Positions 19,973 to 31,410 of a stretch of DNA of 64,000 nucleotides are shown one piece after another. Source of the DNA: Vitellaria paradoxa (Eukaryota > Streptophyta > Magnoliopsida > Ericales > Sapotaceae); NCBI GenBank assembly GCA_019916065.1, contig CM034241.1, positions 20,103,541-20,167,540 on the forward strand. Reading direction: 5' to 3'. The position numbers and the translations under genes were made by a program. The notes below the pieces were generated by a model that saw only the letters and a list, made by a program, of their open reading frames with translations, ran no database searches and was not told where the DNA came from. The number at the start of each line of letters is the position of its first letter. Positions within the stretch are counted from its first letter, which is position 1.

Positions 19973-20513
19973 ATGACTGAATTAAATAGAGCTATCTCTA
20001 CCCAGGATGATGATGTGGATATTTTAAGGGGTCAAAAACATAAGTGGGCTCTATTTTTGGATAGTTGTTGGGAGGAGCGTGCCTCTGAGAGTTCTGAGGG
20101 GTGACTTAGGTGAGTGGCATGAGGAATTCTTTCTAGAAGGAAAATGGGTTCCCTTACCAGAATATTATCCCCCATTTTCAACCTTAACACCTCATCAGTT
20201 GTTTGAGGCGGCCTGGTGGATAAGGTCGACCTCGAAATCAATGTTAGAATGGAATGGGTTGAAGTCGAAATTGTTAGTGAGTGGCTTGATGCACCCCCTT
20301 GACCCTGACTACCTTTCCACCATTACATCTGAGGACCTTTTTTATTGTGAGGATATGCCGCTATTAGAGCATGTACCTGACATGCTTAATGAGTCTGAGG
20401 ATAGCAAGTTAATTGAAGATACTGACGCATCTCTTCCTTCTGTGAAGCTATCAGGACAGATTATTATTGCTCATCATAATGCACTTACTTCACTTGTTGA
20501 CAGCATGAGGTAA
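19973..20513 (+). pseudogene. Unrecognised frameshifted ORF upstream of an Athila-like polypurine tract
   Basis: An ATG at 19973 opens 43 codons (MTELNRAISTQDDD..., KHKWALFLDSCWEER) ending at 20104. A +1 shift near 20075-20079 continues as a 144-codon frame (VLRGDLGEWHEEF, WVPLPEYYPPFSTLTPHQLF, EDMPLLEHVPDM), giving a product of about 175-180 residues if joined. The composition is clearly protein-like: acidic, Trp-rich, no membrane segment or signal peptide. I do not recognise the family. It ends about 170 bp before an Athila-type tract, so it probably belongs to the extra 3' region of a Ty3/gypsy element. ATGAG/GTAATA at the stop could also be a splice donor, leaving a captured host exon possible. 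Confidence 0.5.
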
Positions 20514-20670
20514 TATTTAACCTTTTTATTTCTTTTCTATTCATGTATTCTATTTTAATTTCTTTTTGCATTGTTTTTAACTCCATGTCATTAGTCACTT
20601 AGGCCTTTCATTTGAGGAAGCGAGATTCATACATGCATCATTTTTCATTATCCCTTATGCTTACACTGCA

Positions 20671-20770
20671 CGCATTAGGGACAATGTGTGATTTTAGTAG
20701 GGGGGTAAGTATATGCATTGTAAAAATTTTCCTTCTTGCATGTTAGTGATTAGTGTGGGGGTAAACAACT
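20671..20770 (+). other. Athila/Tat-like polypurine tract region
   Basis: Contains CATTAGGGACAATGTGTG, then TTTTAGTAGGGGGGTAAG, and a second TTAGTGTGGGGGTAAAC (about 20744-20766). The combination of a GGGACAATG block shortly before a G-run is characteristic of the plus-strand priming site before the 3' LTR in Athila/Tat gypsy elements. The orientation is plus, opposite to the gypsy gag and integrase fragments at 17.2-18.2 kb. Confidence 0.5.
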
Positions 20771-22332
20771 AGTTTGAGGATGGTAGTAGTGGACAAAGGA
20801 ATGTTTAAATTTCAATTGTGAATAGGTAACTAGAGTTAAAATTGAGTATAAATTTTTCAAATGTATGGTAGACTTTTCACTTGAGATTAGAGTAATAAAA
20901 GTGTGTTAAGGAGTAGAGTTCATGAAACATAGTCAATCCTGTATGCCAAGACATGGGTGGAGGCTTAAAAACCTCTCTTTGTGAGATTTTAAGCCAGAAC
21001 CGTTGTTCTTGGGAGTGCTGAACATAATACTTTATATTACATTTTCTTTTTGTATCACATTTTTTTATAGCTTCATTACATTGTCTTGTTTTTGGTATTA
21101 AATGCAACAAGTTACTATTTTTCAATTGCATGACTGGATCAGTGATTCTAAGAATGTTGGTAACCTAGGGAGTGAGGTTAGGCCATCTTTCTTATGTTTG
21201 AGAGCCTGTGACCCTTATTTGAATTCATTTCCCTTGGAACCAAGTTGAAGCCTTTAGAATAACATAATGTATAAAATTCTTTTTGGAGCCATGATTTTAA
21301 CCCTGTTAACCTTAGATATCTAGCGAGCCAACCCGTGCATGCCACAGGATGTCTGTGTAGTGTGTGATAAGGTGTATAAGGGTAAGATTGGGGGCTAAAA
21401 AAATTAATATAAAATATAGATATGTAAGTGGGGACATAAGCTTTATGTGACTCAATAAATTTAGTCCCTCACACGGAAAAAAAAAAAAATATTGGTATTC
21501 AAGGAGTAGAAAGAAGAAAGTTGGGGGGAAGTATTTCAACACACGAGTACTCTAATCCTGAGGCATGTAATTTGAACTTCCATATCTGTCGTTTGCTTAA
21601 CCACTACCCCTAGGCCCCATTACAACCTAGTAAAGACGTAACGGACCTTAGGTAAAAGACATTTTTAAGAACATCGATCCATTTCATGTGAGAGATTGTG
21701 GTTTTCTCGTCTAGGCATTGATACATTCCATCCATGAAGCTATGTGGCACACTGTATTTCAATTCTTCTTATCATTTTTTGTGATTGGGGTTCATTGCGT
21801 TATTTGATGTTGCAATCTCGCATGAACCATGAGAGTAACCCTCATCGAGTGAATTTTGTTTGAGAGTGAATGACCAGGTGAGATTTGAAGTCAAAGCCAC
21901 TATTTTTGAGCATGTAGGGTAGGCATGTTAATTGAATAATATGAACTAACATTTTGGAAATTGCATGGTCAAAATAGTAGGAGAGTCTCATTACATTAGG
22001 AGGATTTATGCAAAAATTTTAAACTTTGGTCACTTACCATAATTGGAAAGTGCTCCTTGTTAATCTCTGGTGCACTATCCTTAAGTGAGCCTGTCCCCTA
22101 AACTTTTATTCCAATTCCAATAACCACAATATAATCTTTTCATCACAATTCCATAAAATCAAACTGAACAAAGTAAATAAATTTTCCTTATGCTCAATAG
22201 CATAAAATATAAAATTTCTTATCCAACATAATATATTTTCACATAATATTTCACAAAATCCACCCTTGGAAACATACATGCATGGATCAATTTAAAATTT
22301 TAATAGTAGCAAGGCAGTCACTTACCTGAAGT
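20771..22332. mobile_element. Probable gypsy 3' non-coding/LTR DNA, undefined ends
   Basis: No coding frame supported. It follows the polypurine tract and contains AACCACTACCCCTAGGCCCCATTACAACC (21599-21627), phrasing I associate with non-coding 3' regions of Athila-type elements. No TG...CA borders were resolved. AGTGCTCCTTGTTAATC near 22049 recurs at 27484. Confidence 0.35.
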
Positions 22333-22752
22333 CCAACGGTGCAAGTGTAAAAATAAATCAGGATAAGTCATCACAATCCTATAACTCTCTAATGCATAAC
22401 AAGTGACAAATGGGTTGTGATATCATTCACGTAGGCGAAAGAATATTTGATTCAACATAAAAAAAAAATTAGAATATGAAATATAAAAGAATAAGCTCTC
22501 CACAGAGAAATTCTAATTTATTAAGTAATAAAAACTAAAGAAAACTGCTGCCCTACATTCCTTATATAAGCTAACAAAGTAGTCCTAATTTAAGTAGAAA
22601 ACTAATGAGCTAATCCTAAATTGAGTAGGAAACAAATAAGAGAGTTCTAAACCAAATCTAAAATGAATAAGAATCCTAACTAAATCTGAAAAGAAATCTA
22701 AATTGAATAGGAATCCTAAATTAAGTCAACTAATTCTAATAAAACTGTAACA
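22333..22752 (-). mobile_element. Copia-type LTR with TATA box
   Basis: On the minus strand it begins TGTTACAGTTTTATTAG. It holds several copies of an AATTTAGGATTNNTATTCA-like repeat upstream of TTAGCTTATATAAGGAATGTAG (a clear TATA box), then a pyrimidine-rich stretch. Start, enhancer-like repeats and promoter match plant copia (Tork/SIRE-style) LTRs. The 3' CA end and primer-binding site are not certain. An AT dinucleotide run lies just outside the start. Confidence 0.6.
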
Positions 22753-23612
22753 TACATAAAAAAAATAATATATATATATATATATATAGTTGGGTTATAA
22801 CAAATATCGAACATATCTTCACTGTTCCTGAATAAAGTTGAACAATTGTTGATTCTAGCAAGTGCCGTTTGAAGACTTGGTGGGTTCTAGAAAAAGTTGA
22901 TAAGTGGAGGCAATTGCATAGCCATCTGTGTATCGTGGGATCTAACAAACGAGAGTAGATTTAAGTAAGAAAGTGGTCTAGAGCTTTGGTAGGCTCAATG
23001 TTTTCAAAAATTCAATGGCTTAATTTTTTGACCATTTAGACAAGCTCAACTTTTACTAAATTTGGCAAAATCTGTTTAATATATATATATATATATATAT
23101 CAACATTTTATCAAATGCATAAAAAGTTACCTTTTTTTTTTTAAATCGAATTAGCAACTTTTGGTGCAAAAGTCAATTTTTTTAGCAAAATTTTGCTTAC
23201 TAAAGGGGCTCTAGCCGATCTTATAATCGAGATAACACTTGTAATAGATATTTTTCTAATGGATTGCTTTTTGGGTTAGTCACCTAGTAAACTCGGCTTT
23301 TTACCTAGAGTAGTTCTAAGATTTTCTTGCTAAATCGTGTGTCTTTATATGTTTAATCTAATTATTGCTATTTGGTTATATTTATTGCTTGTGGTTGTTT
23401 AATATCTCCATAGAAGCCATTATTTTTAACTTTTCACATTATAAAGCCATTAGATTTTGCACTGGAATTCTGAATTATCAACATGACAAAAACTTTTATA
23501 CCCACTTTTGGAAAAAAAAATCTATGAACTTCATTGGCACAGATGTGTTCAATATAATCTCTCAAATAGGCACACAACTTCCATAAGTAATACCAACAGG
23601 AAGTGCCAGGTC
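22753..23612. other. AT-rich spacer with (AT)n microsatellites
   Basis: Two dinucleotide runs (22768-22788 and about 23080-23100) and no supported gene. A 73-codon open frame at 23365-23586 has no protein-like composition. Confidence 0.5.
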
Positions 23613-23623
23613 CATCAATTTAC

Positions 23624-23868
23624 CTGTCGCTCCGTATTGGGTGTTAAAACTGCTAAACCACAATTCGACAAGTGAGGGTGGAGATCTTCATCAAGCAAAA
23701 TGTTTGCTGACTTGAAGTTCCTATGTATAACGAAAGGCATGCACACATCGTGCAAGTACCTAGAGAAAACCCCTATTCAGAAATGAAACCTCAAGAGAGA
23801 TAGGGAGATGAAACTCATACACAAATAACATACCCTAAAGCTCGAGCAGTGCCAAGTGCTGCTCTAAC
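23624..23868 (-). pseudogene. STRUBBELIG-family (SRF) LRR receptor kinase fragment with intron
   Basis: Minus-strand exon A (23834-23868) encodes VRAALGTARAL. An intron of 74 bp (23760-23833) has GTATGT at its start and TTTTCTCTAG at its end. Exon B (23624-23759) encodes [40 protein letters not shown] and NTERQ, followed by GTAAAT, a plausible next donor. This is the kinase catalytic-loop region in the SRF pattern: [12 protein letters not shown] replaces canonical HRD, and SDCGLA replaces DFG (here SNCGLA). SRF proteins are plasma-membrane receptor-like kinases, several thought to be catalytically atypical. Only about 57 residues of a roughly 700-residue protein are present, with no LRR or transmembrane part, so it is a genomic (not processed) gene fragment, possibly carried by a transposon. 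Confidence 0.85.
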
Positions 23869-24810
23869 AAGTGCACATGATAATTCTAAGTAGAATTTCA
23901 TAGGCAAAATCCATAAACTATACAAATTTAGAATTTAATTGAAATCCCAACCCATAATCAGAATGAATTCAAATCAAACATAAATTGATCCTTGCACACA
24001 TGAGAATTTAACATTAAGCTCATTACCTTGGAATATATGTAAATCAACTACGAGACTTGCCTTGAAACCAAGAAAAAGATCTACTCACACATAATGAAAG
24101 TAGAAATACTTGAAAATGAAACAATTCTATTCATGAGCTTGAAATTCTGATACAAAAATTCAAAGAAATATAGCTTGATCTACTTTCTCTCTCTACAAAG
24201 GAAATCTAAAAATTGAAATGTACGTAATGTGTATCTCCAAACGACCTCACTCATGTCTATGTACAATACAATACAAGAAAGTACTCAATTTCCCTTTTAT
24301 CAAAAGTTGAATTATAAAATTCTCGCATTACAGGTTAGTTCGAACTAATGTTCGAACATACTGGTGGTTCAAACAGGGGTTTGAACAACTTTTCAAGACT
24401 TAGTCATTTTTGTTCCAGTTGGACCTTGTATGACTTCTGTTATCGAACTTACGTTAGAATAAGGGTTGGTCAACCCATAAAAAGCCTAAAGAGTAGCAAG
24501 TAACACCATCCCTGGCATTAGAACATCATTATTGTCAAAAAACACTGTTCCAGTGTAAGCCCAAGTAGTCCATGACATTGACGATTACTTCAAACCACCC
24601 TTGCCACTACCAGACATTTTAGTCTCATCTCCAACTGCCAATAACCCTAGACGACCCCAGTGACAGTATTGGCCACCCCAGACGGCCATCCTCATTCCCG
24701 ATGACTTTCAACCAACCAACGAAGGACCTTAAACCCACTAAAACAAATGCTTCATTGCAAACACTCCCTAGACCAACAACTAGCCACGCTTCAATTAACT
24801 TTAGCACTTT
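23869..24810. other. Unassigned stretch
   Basis: No supported gene. It contains a GTTCGAACTAATGTTCGAAC-type palindromic cluster (24338-24357) and GC-richer DNA around 24610-24790 whose 60-codon minus-strand frame (24625-24807) has no recognisable domain. Confidence 0.4.
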
Positions 24811-25250
24811 TAGTTACAAATTTATGAATACAATCACACTAGTTTTTAATAATTACAACTAAAGTAGTGGTACCATTATATTTTAAAATGATGACGTACT
24901 ATCATAAATAATGTCAAATAATTACTTTTTTGTTATTATTTTAAATTTATGATATTAAATTACTAAAATTCATAATTAAATTCTCCATATAAACTCACAA
25001 AGTTATGTGGGAATAAATCTCCTTCAAAAATTAATATAGCTCTCTTAATTACAAATTTATAAATACAATCACACTAGTTTTTAATAATTACAACTAAAAA
25101 TAGTGGTGCCACGACATTTTAAAATACGCACTATCATAAATAATGTCAAATAATTAATTTTTTTGTATTATCTTAAATTTATGATATTAAATACTAAAAT
25201 TCATAATTAAATTCCCCCCATATAAACTCACAAAGTTATATGGGAATAAA
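24811..25250. repeat. Two direct copies of a ~230-bp AT-rich repeat
   Basis: Copy 1 (about 24811-25016) and copy 2 (about 25048-25250) share TACAAATTTATRAATACAATCACACTAGTTTTTAATAATTACAAC, the block CACTATCATAAATAATGTC, and TATAAACTCACAAAGTTATRTGGGAATAAATCT. Spacing is about 237 bp. A third, more diverged copy lies at about 28640-28845. Confidence 0.85.
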
Positions 25251-28200
25251 TCTTATGTTATCTGTTATCAGTACAGATAGTACTGTCAACACTCTGGGTG
25301 TGGATCAGTCACATCTACAAAATTTTATTAATATGCGGGGTTTTATTTCAAATTTGACAAGTGTCATTCATGGTAGTATAGGAGGATATGATCCAAGTGA
25401 AAAAAAGAAAAAAGAAAAAAGAGTTATCAAATTTGAGGGATTGATGGTTGGTAAAAGTTCTCCACTTTTGTACTTTTCTTATTTTTTTATTTGAAAGATT
25501 AACATGTGTTGTATTTCTTTTTTTTTTTTTGGTAAATTTAACTGCTTGGGGTTATTTGAATTTTTTTAACCTCTTTAATGATTGAAAATTAAAAAATATA
25601 TTTATATTAAAAATACAAGTGATTGTTGATGGTATGACACGTCTCACTTTTTTGTAAATTTATAATAGGCTATTTTGTTATATGACAAAAAAAAATTACC
25701 AAAAAAATATTACAAAATTCATAGTAATACGTGAAAATATTTAGATAATATAATTTAGTTTTAAAAAAATAATAATTTTTTATCTACCACAATAATAATA
25801 TAAAAAAATAAGATTTTTATTTTTTATTTATCGAATTAAATAACATAGCAAACAAAGGTGATCCGTATTACATTTGTCTCGTTATTATTTGTCCAGTTAT
25901 TACCCATGAAGAGCTCTTTGTCCGAATTTTTTTTCACTGTGATAATATTATATTCAATTTTGGCTAAATACTGATAATTTTTAATATTTAAAAAATACTA
26001 TTAGTTGAAAAAACACTCTTTCAATGAGTACTTCTAAATAATTTTTTTTTTCAATTAAGAAAGCACTATTTGAAAGACTACTTTTAAGAAATGCTCTTTC
26101 AAAGAGTGTTTTTAAAAATGTCCTTTCAAAATGTATTTTTTAAAAGCACATTTTTAAAGAATACTTTCAACCTAGTTATAAGTTTTATACATAAAGAGAA
26201 TGTTATACACAGATGTGTTTGTTGTACATTATATGCAAATGTGATTAGCTGTACACATAGAATGCATAGGGTTTGGTTTTTTTTTTTTTGGCCCTAATTT
26301 ATTTATTTTTGAAATTGTTGAGTTAATTGTTGAACTAATTGTTCGAATAAAATTGTTGGAAGAAAAATGGTTGGTCTAAACTATATTTGGCCATAAGAAG
26401 AAATTTATTGGGTTAAATTGTTATTTTCCTTTTTTTTTTTTTTTTCAAATTGTTGGCTTTTTTCCTTTTTTTTTTTTTCAAATTCTCCTATAGCCTTTGT
26501 GAATTTCTGGAAGAGCTCCCTCTAATCAAGGGTAAAACCCTACAATTTCTAGTTTTAAAGTTAATTTCAAAATATAAAAGTAGAGCAATATGGGTCTCAA
26601 TTAGTTGTTAATTTTTTTTGAATCTAATCTGACAAAATCTTAATATTTTTTTGTATGAACTTTTCTCAAGGGAATTTTTATATTATTTAACATGTAATAT
26701 TCAATTTTTTTTAATAGAATTAGTCCTATCTCATTTTTGGCTCATTTTTTTATTTCTAAATTTAGTGAATTAAGTTATGATTTTGTTATTTAGAATTTTT
26801 TTATAATAGACTATTTTCTAAAATTATTCCTTTTAAAAGTATATATTCTATATTAAATGTAAGTGGTTGAATATATGTGCATGATTATTTTCAAAGATTT
26901 TTGGCATTTTCTCAACTTAAATTTTTAACTTTATTTATCATGTAAATATTTATTATATAAATATATTAACACTAGACTACTTTAGCAAAATTTATGTGAG
27001 TAAAAGCAAATATTTAAATCTTTTATTTTCATCCAATACAACAAAATAAATTTAATATTTAATTGATTTTTTATGAAAATATCCTTTAAATTATATTTTT
27101 TTTCTATTTCGTTCTCAAACTATCAAATACACATATTACATCCTCGAATTATCCAATTCCGTTCTATTTAGTCCGAACACTAACTCCATCCATTAAAAAT
27201 AATGAAAAATTTGTCATGTATAGGTCATGTCACTTTTTTAACCCACCCTAGGGGCATGATGGTTAATCCATGTCTAATTAAATTAACTAATTAATTTAAT
27301 TTAATTATTTGGTTTAGAAGAAAGAAACACACAGAATGCTAAATATAGTATAGACACAAATCTTGACGCCTGAGTGCTCTTCAAGCGTTGAAACCAGCAA
27401 CCACGCCACTCGAACCACCATCAGGTGCACATTCCAGAGATTTTTGCAATTCCCCTAATGATAAGTGAGCCTGATAGTAGGATAGTGCTCCTTGTTAATC
27501 GCATTTGGTAAAATCTTCCTGACTTTGATCCATTGATCCTATATATTTTTAAAATTATTTAAATAAAATTTTTATTTTTTATTTTTAGAAACTATTAGGC
27601 ATATCATTTGCATTTTTATAAAATAAAAAATTAGAAAATCTGCATATGGATTAAAAAATAAAAAAATAAATTTAAAAAAATGGCCATGTACATAATGAAA
27701 AGACATTATTTATTTAATTTTACAAACTAACTCCAAATTAAAAAATTATAAAACTAAATACTACACTTGTTAATTTTTATGGTAATAACCTTATTTTGAT
27801 ATGAATTTATCTCCATTCCAGGAGTTGTCTTCTTTAGAGAATTATATTTTTTTAGAATAGAAGATAAAAGAGAGAACGAAATTCAAGATCTAATATTGTT
27901 TTTTTTTTTTTTGGGGGGGGGACCTATTATTCAAACACAAACTCAAATAAGAGAATGATGACAATGTTAATCGATATCTGTTAAAACCCTTTTATTTTAG
28001 CAAAAAGAATAGAATGTCTTGTTTTTATAAGCAGCTGAGTGTACCACTTAATTGATCATACTACAAATTATCGTAAAAAGTGAGAATGAATTCATATTAT
28101 ATGTGTGTAATTTTTATTAATTAGACTATTGAATAATTCCTTGTATAGGCCAGTCTCGCCAGCGGTCGACCACTTATTCTTAAATAGAAATTAGTTGTCA

Positions 28201-28629
28201 TTGCAAAGTTTACCGTGGCTTGGTTGCACCGTCAAACCTTACAACTTAATTTTTATTTTCCACATTCTTTATTTGTTTAATGCTAATTGAATGATTAGTG
28301 ATTTTAAATTAATAAATTTAAAATTAAAACATAATTAGTAGAGCCAATTAAAAATAATAATGCATAAATATCTTTACTATTACAAAGAAAATATTAGGGA
28401 TGTTGATGAAGTGAAAATATTAATGAAGCTTAAATTATAGTGAAACATTTTATGTTTCTAAAATACCTTTCAACCTTCCATTAAACTCAAATTTTAAATC
28501 AAATAACTTTTAAAAACTACCTTTAATTAAGTCATCTTACAAATTTAAAAATTTTAACCATTACATTATTTTACTCTTATACCCCTTATTAATTAAACGA
28601 ATGAGATGATAATCTCACAATTGCGCATG
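25251..28629. other. AT-rich, gene-free stretch with decayed repeats
   Basis: No supported coding frame in 3.4 kb. It holds TTTCAAAGAGTGTTTTT-type inverted fragments around 25995-26115 (a possible MITE), long T runs (26430-26480), and a GC-richer block at about 27360-27500 containing AGTGCTCCTTGTTAATC. Short frames at 25240-25494 and 26091-26297 have no protein-like features. Confidence 0.45.
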
Positions 28630-28860
28630 AATACTTTTAGTTTTTAATAATTACAACTAAAAAAATGGTGCCACTACATCCTAAAATGATGACACAAAAA
28701 TGGTGCCACTACACCTTAAAATGATAACGCACTATCATAAATAATATCAAATAATTAATTTTTATGATTATTTAAATTTATGATATTAAATTACTAAAAT
28801 TTATAAATAAATTCCCCACATAAACTCACATAATTACATTAGGAGTATTTCACGGTTTGC
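28630..28860. repeat. Third copy of the ~230-bp AT-rich repeat
   Basis: Shares TTTTTAATAATTACAACTAAA, GCACTATCATAAATAATATC and TAAACTCACATAATTAC with the 24.8-25.25 kb copies. It also has an internal 36-bp duplication of AAAATGGTGCCACTACA..CTTAAAATGAT. The same orientation is kept. Confidence 0.75.
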
Positions 28861-28989
28861 TCATGTATATTTTGTATATTTATTTTACTATTTAGAGTAT
28901 ATATCTTTTACCTTTCCAAAAAAAAAATAGAGGTCCTTTGACCAATGACTTTGTTTAATTTAATAAATTTAACATTTTTGTGACTAATT

Positions 28990-29215
28990 TTTTTTTTATC
29001 TTTGATCTTAAATCGGGTATTTAACAGATACTTAACGGGTAATTTGACCTATTAAATATAAACGGGTTTCGCAAGTTTGAGACGGGTTTTAGGGTTTTGG
29101 GACGGGATAGGTTTCGGATTTCAATTAAAAAAATAAACAGGTTTGGGACAGCAAAAAATAAACGGGTTTGGTAATGGGATTGACTTATTAGGCGAGTACC
29201 CGTTTACATCCCTAC
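28990..29215. mobile_element. hAT-like transposon end (GGGATGTAAACGGGT)
   Basis: The block ends, on the minus strand, in TAGGGATGTAAACGGGTACT and contains several AACGGGT/ACGGGTTT repeats (29034, 29061, 29083, 29160). This terminal string with subterminal ACGGG repeats is common to plant hAT-like elements. No partner terminus or target duplication was found, so it is a truncated end. Confidence 0.4.
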
Positions 29216-29816
29216 TTGGACCTACTTTTCGATGAATTAGTTTTTTTTTTTTTTTTCGTTTTGTCTTCTTTGGTAAATACATTATCATTTACAATAGCTT
29301 CTTTTTTGTCAATGTTGTGCCTCCTACTAGCCCATAATTCTCTCACTTTCACCAAAATTTCACCCACAATTATGTTCGTACAACCATCCTATAACCCTAT
29401 TGACTCTCTTAGCCCTTTATTTAAAAAAAAAATGCTTTGTCCCCAATTTTTAATTGAATGACTAGCATTTGGTTTCTACTTTGATATTTTAAATATTAGT
29501 ATTTCTAGTTTGGATTTTGGCAATCTCCTCCCCCCCCAAAAAAAAAATAAATTTAAATAAATAAATTGAATAAATTCAAAAAATAAAAATAAAAAATCAT
29601 ATTGCTTGAGTTATTATGATTGTTCTCTTGCATAGTTTGTTCAATGATTTCAATTTTGTAAGTGGAGTTAGTGTTACATGCATTTGCGTATTACTTGTCT
29701 TCTAACGTCTAGTATGGGTAATAATAAGGATACCCCAGGGAGATGCTCAATTAGCCTAGCTTCTTTTCAAAAAAAAAAAATGCAATCTTTCTTCTTGGAA
29801 TGGGAATGGTGGAGTA
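29216..29816. other. Unassigned spacer with homopolymer runs
   Basis: A T run (29239-29255), a C/A run (29529-29547) and an A run (29770-29780). The 81-codon frame here is T-rich and shows no domain. No feature supported. Confidence 0.4.
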
Positions 29817-30677
29817 ATGGCTTCATCTCACCATTCTAAGCTCCCACTTGTACCATTACAAACTATTATCTGAAGAATCTGAATCCCGCCACTTTGTTAG
29901 TAAAGACCCTCTTTCCTAGCCTTGGAAGAAGAGGACCGTGTTTGGGTAAGAGGGGATCACCCACTACCAAGTTCATCTCTACGACTACTACTACTACTAT
30001 TACCAAAGTCCATGCTTCTTTGCTTAAGCTCCCTGTTCTGTGGGCTAGTAGGCTTTACACCTTCTGTGCCCTCCTCAAATCTGGATTATATTTAAATGGA
30101 ACTATATATATATGTGTTGATGGGTGTGTTTTTGTTGTTACAGAGTTGGGAAGTGGTGCGATGATTTGGTTTGTTCTAAGTGGATTGAGGAGTTCCAAAG
30201 AAACTAGGTTTGTTTGTTTCTTAAATTTCTTATTGCTTATTCTTTGTAAATATCATTTTTATGAGTATTTTTTTCTTGCATATTGGTCAATGAGAGGTGA
30301 TGCCCAGTTTTGTTTTGGGGTTTCTGTAATTTATATGCCTACTATGATAGGGAAAATTGGTAGGGTTTCTAATACTTGCCTACAACTCCTTGATCTTGTT
30401 TCAATTCTATTTTCCTTCATATTTTAATTGGTAAATCTGATCGGGTTCATTGATTTTTTCTTTTTTCCTTCTTTTTTTTTTTAATTTGTTTACTTGTGTT
30501 TCTGTTTACAATTTTTATTAAATGTTTTAAAGCTTGTGCAAAATACACGCAAAAGCCTTTATAGAAATTTCAAAAAGGAACTACAGTGCATGTAACTGCA
30601 CTAATATCTGTTTCTTGCGCAGGCACTATGATTAATGCCCAGAGTGTGGTTCAACATATGATTTCGAGTTAATTTAG
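29817..30677 (+). pseudogene. Possible decayed spliced host locus, family not recognised
   Basis: An ATG at 29817 begins MASSHHSKLPLVPLQTII, which is broken by a stop. A shifted frame is then open for 177 codons (29894-30427, starting GTG), but its second half is intron-like and hydrophobic. TTTTGTTGTTACAG (to 30143) is a good acceptor; the next segment reads RVGKWCDDLVCSKWIEEFQRN and ends near GTTTGT, a possible donor at about 30209. TTTCTTGCGCAG (to 30622) is a second acceptor, followed by HYD, stop, CPECGSTYDFELI and a stop. The C-x-x-C with short tail suggests a small zinc-binding C-terminus. Splice signals and composition suggest a real ancestral gene, but stops show that it is dead. Coding by chance remains possible. 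Confidence 0.4.
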
Positions 30678-31410
30678 TTTGTCTTTTGTTTGGAGGATTT
30701 TTGCTGAAGGAGAATATTATTGTGTTATACATATATATTGTGGGAAAAGGTTTGTATGATATTTGAGTTGTGTATAAAACAACATGGTGGACTATTTTGT
30801 TAGATGCCCATTTTGATTAGGTGCTTTGGTTTGTTGGTTAAGATTGTAGCGGTCCAAGGTCTTCTTTTGTAGGGTTCTTTTAGGGTTTTGGTTGAAGGGT
30901 GATTAACATGTTCATTCTTGCTCCATTGCCCTTTTTTAACTAGCCTATGCCTGATGATGTTCTTTCACATGCTAGGATTCTTGTTAGACTAGGTATCAAA
31001 ACTAATGCCATTTTAATGTTTATGTGTGGCCTTGTAAATTAAGACTTGGTTCCTTGAAGTTGTCATTTAAGAGATTTGATCATTTTTTCTTTTCATTTTT
31101 CTTCAATTTCAAGCTGATTTTGCTTTTGGTTCACTAGTGCTTGTTCATATGTATTTGTTCATATGAATTAAGATATGGGGAAAGGGAGTGAGCTTTCCTA
31201 CTTAGCAGTTGAGGTGCAATGGGGGGCATGTATTGGAATTCACTTTCACGCTTGTGACTTATTTAATTGGGCCCTAACTCTACAGACTTCTACATGCAAA
31301 AAATTGATGCTGCTGTTTTACCATAGTTTTTAGCCATATTCTCTAAATGAACTTTCTGTTTACATTATAAATCATGCACCTTTGACGCATTGTTGATTAT
31401 ATCTAATTGC
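30678..31410. other. Spacer, possibly 3' flank of the decayed locus
   Basis: Less AT-extreme than neighbouring DNA, with ordinary genic-flank composition and no ORF or repeat recognised. Confidence 0.3.

Noticed and set aside
23080..23100. (AT)n run as a cruciform or origin signal
   Set aside because: Ordinary dinucleotide microsatellite. Similar runs occur at 22768 and 31900, and nothing around them supports a replication function.
26091..26297. 68-codon Phe-rich frame
   Set aside because: Composition is that of translated T-rich repeat DNA containing inverted CTTTCAAAGAGTG fragments.
29894..30427. 177-codon open frame as an intact gene
   Set aside because: It starts at GTG, crosses a clear splice acceptor, and its second half is T-rich intron-like sequence. 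It was kept only as part of a possible decayed spliced locus.
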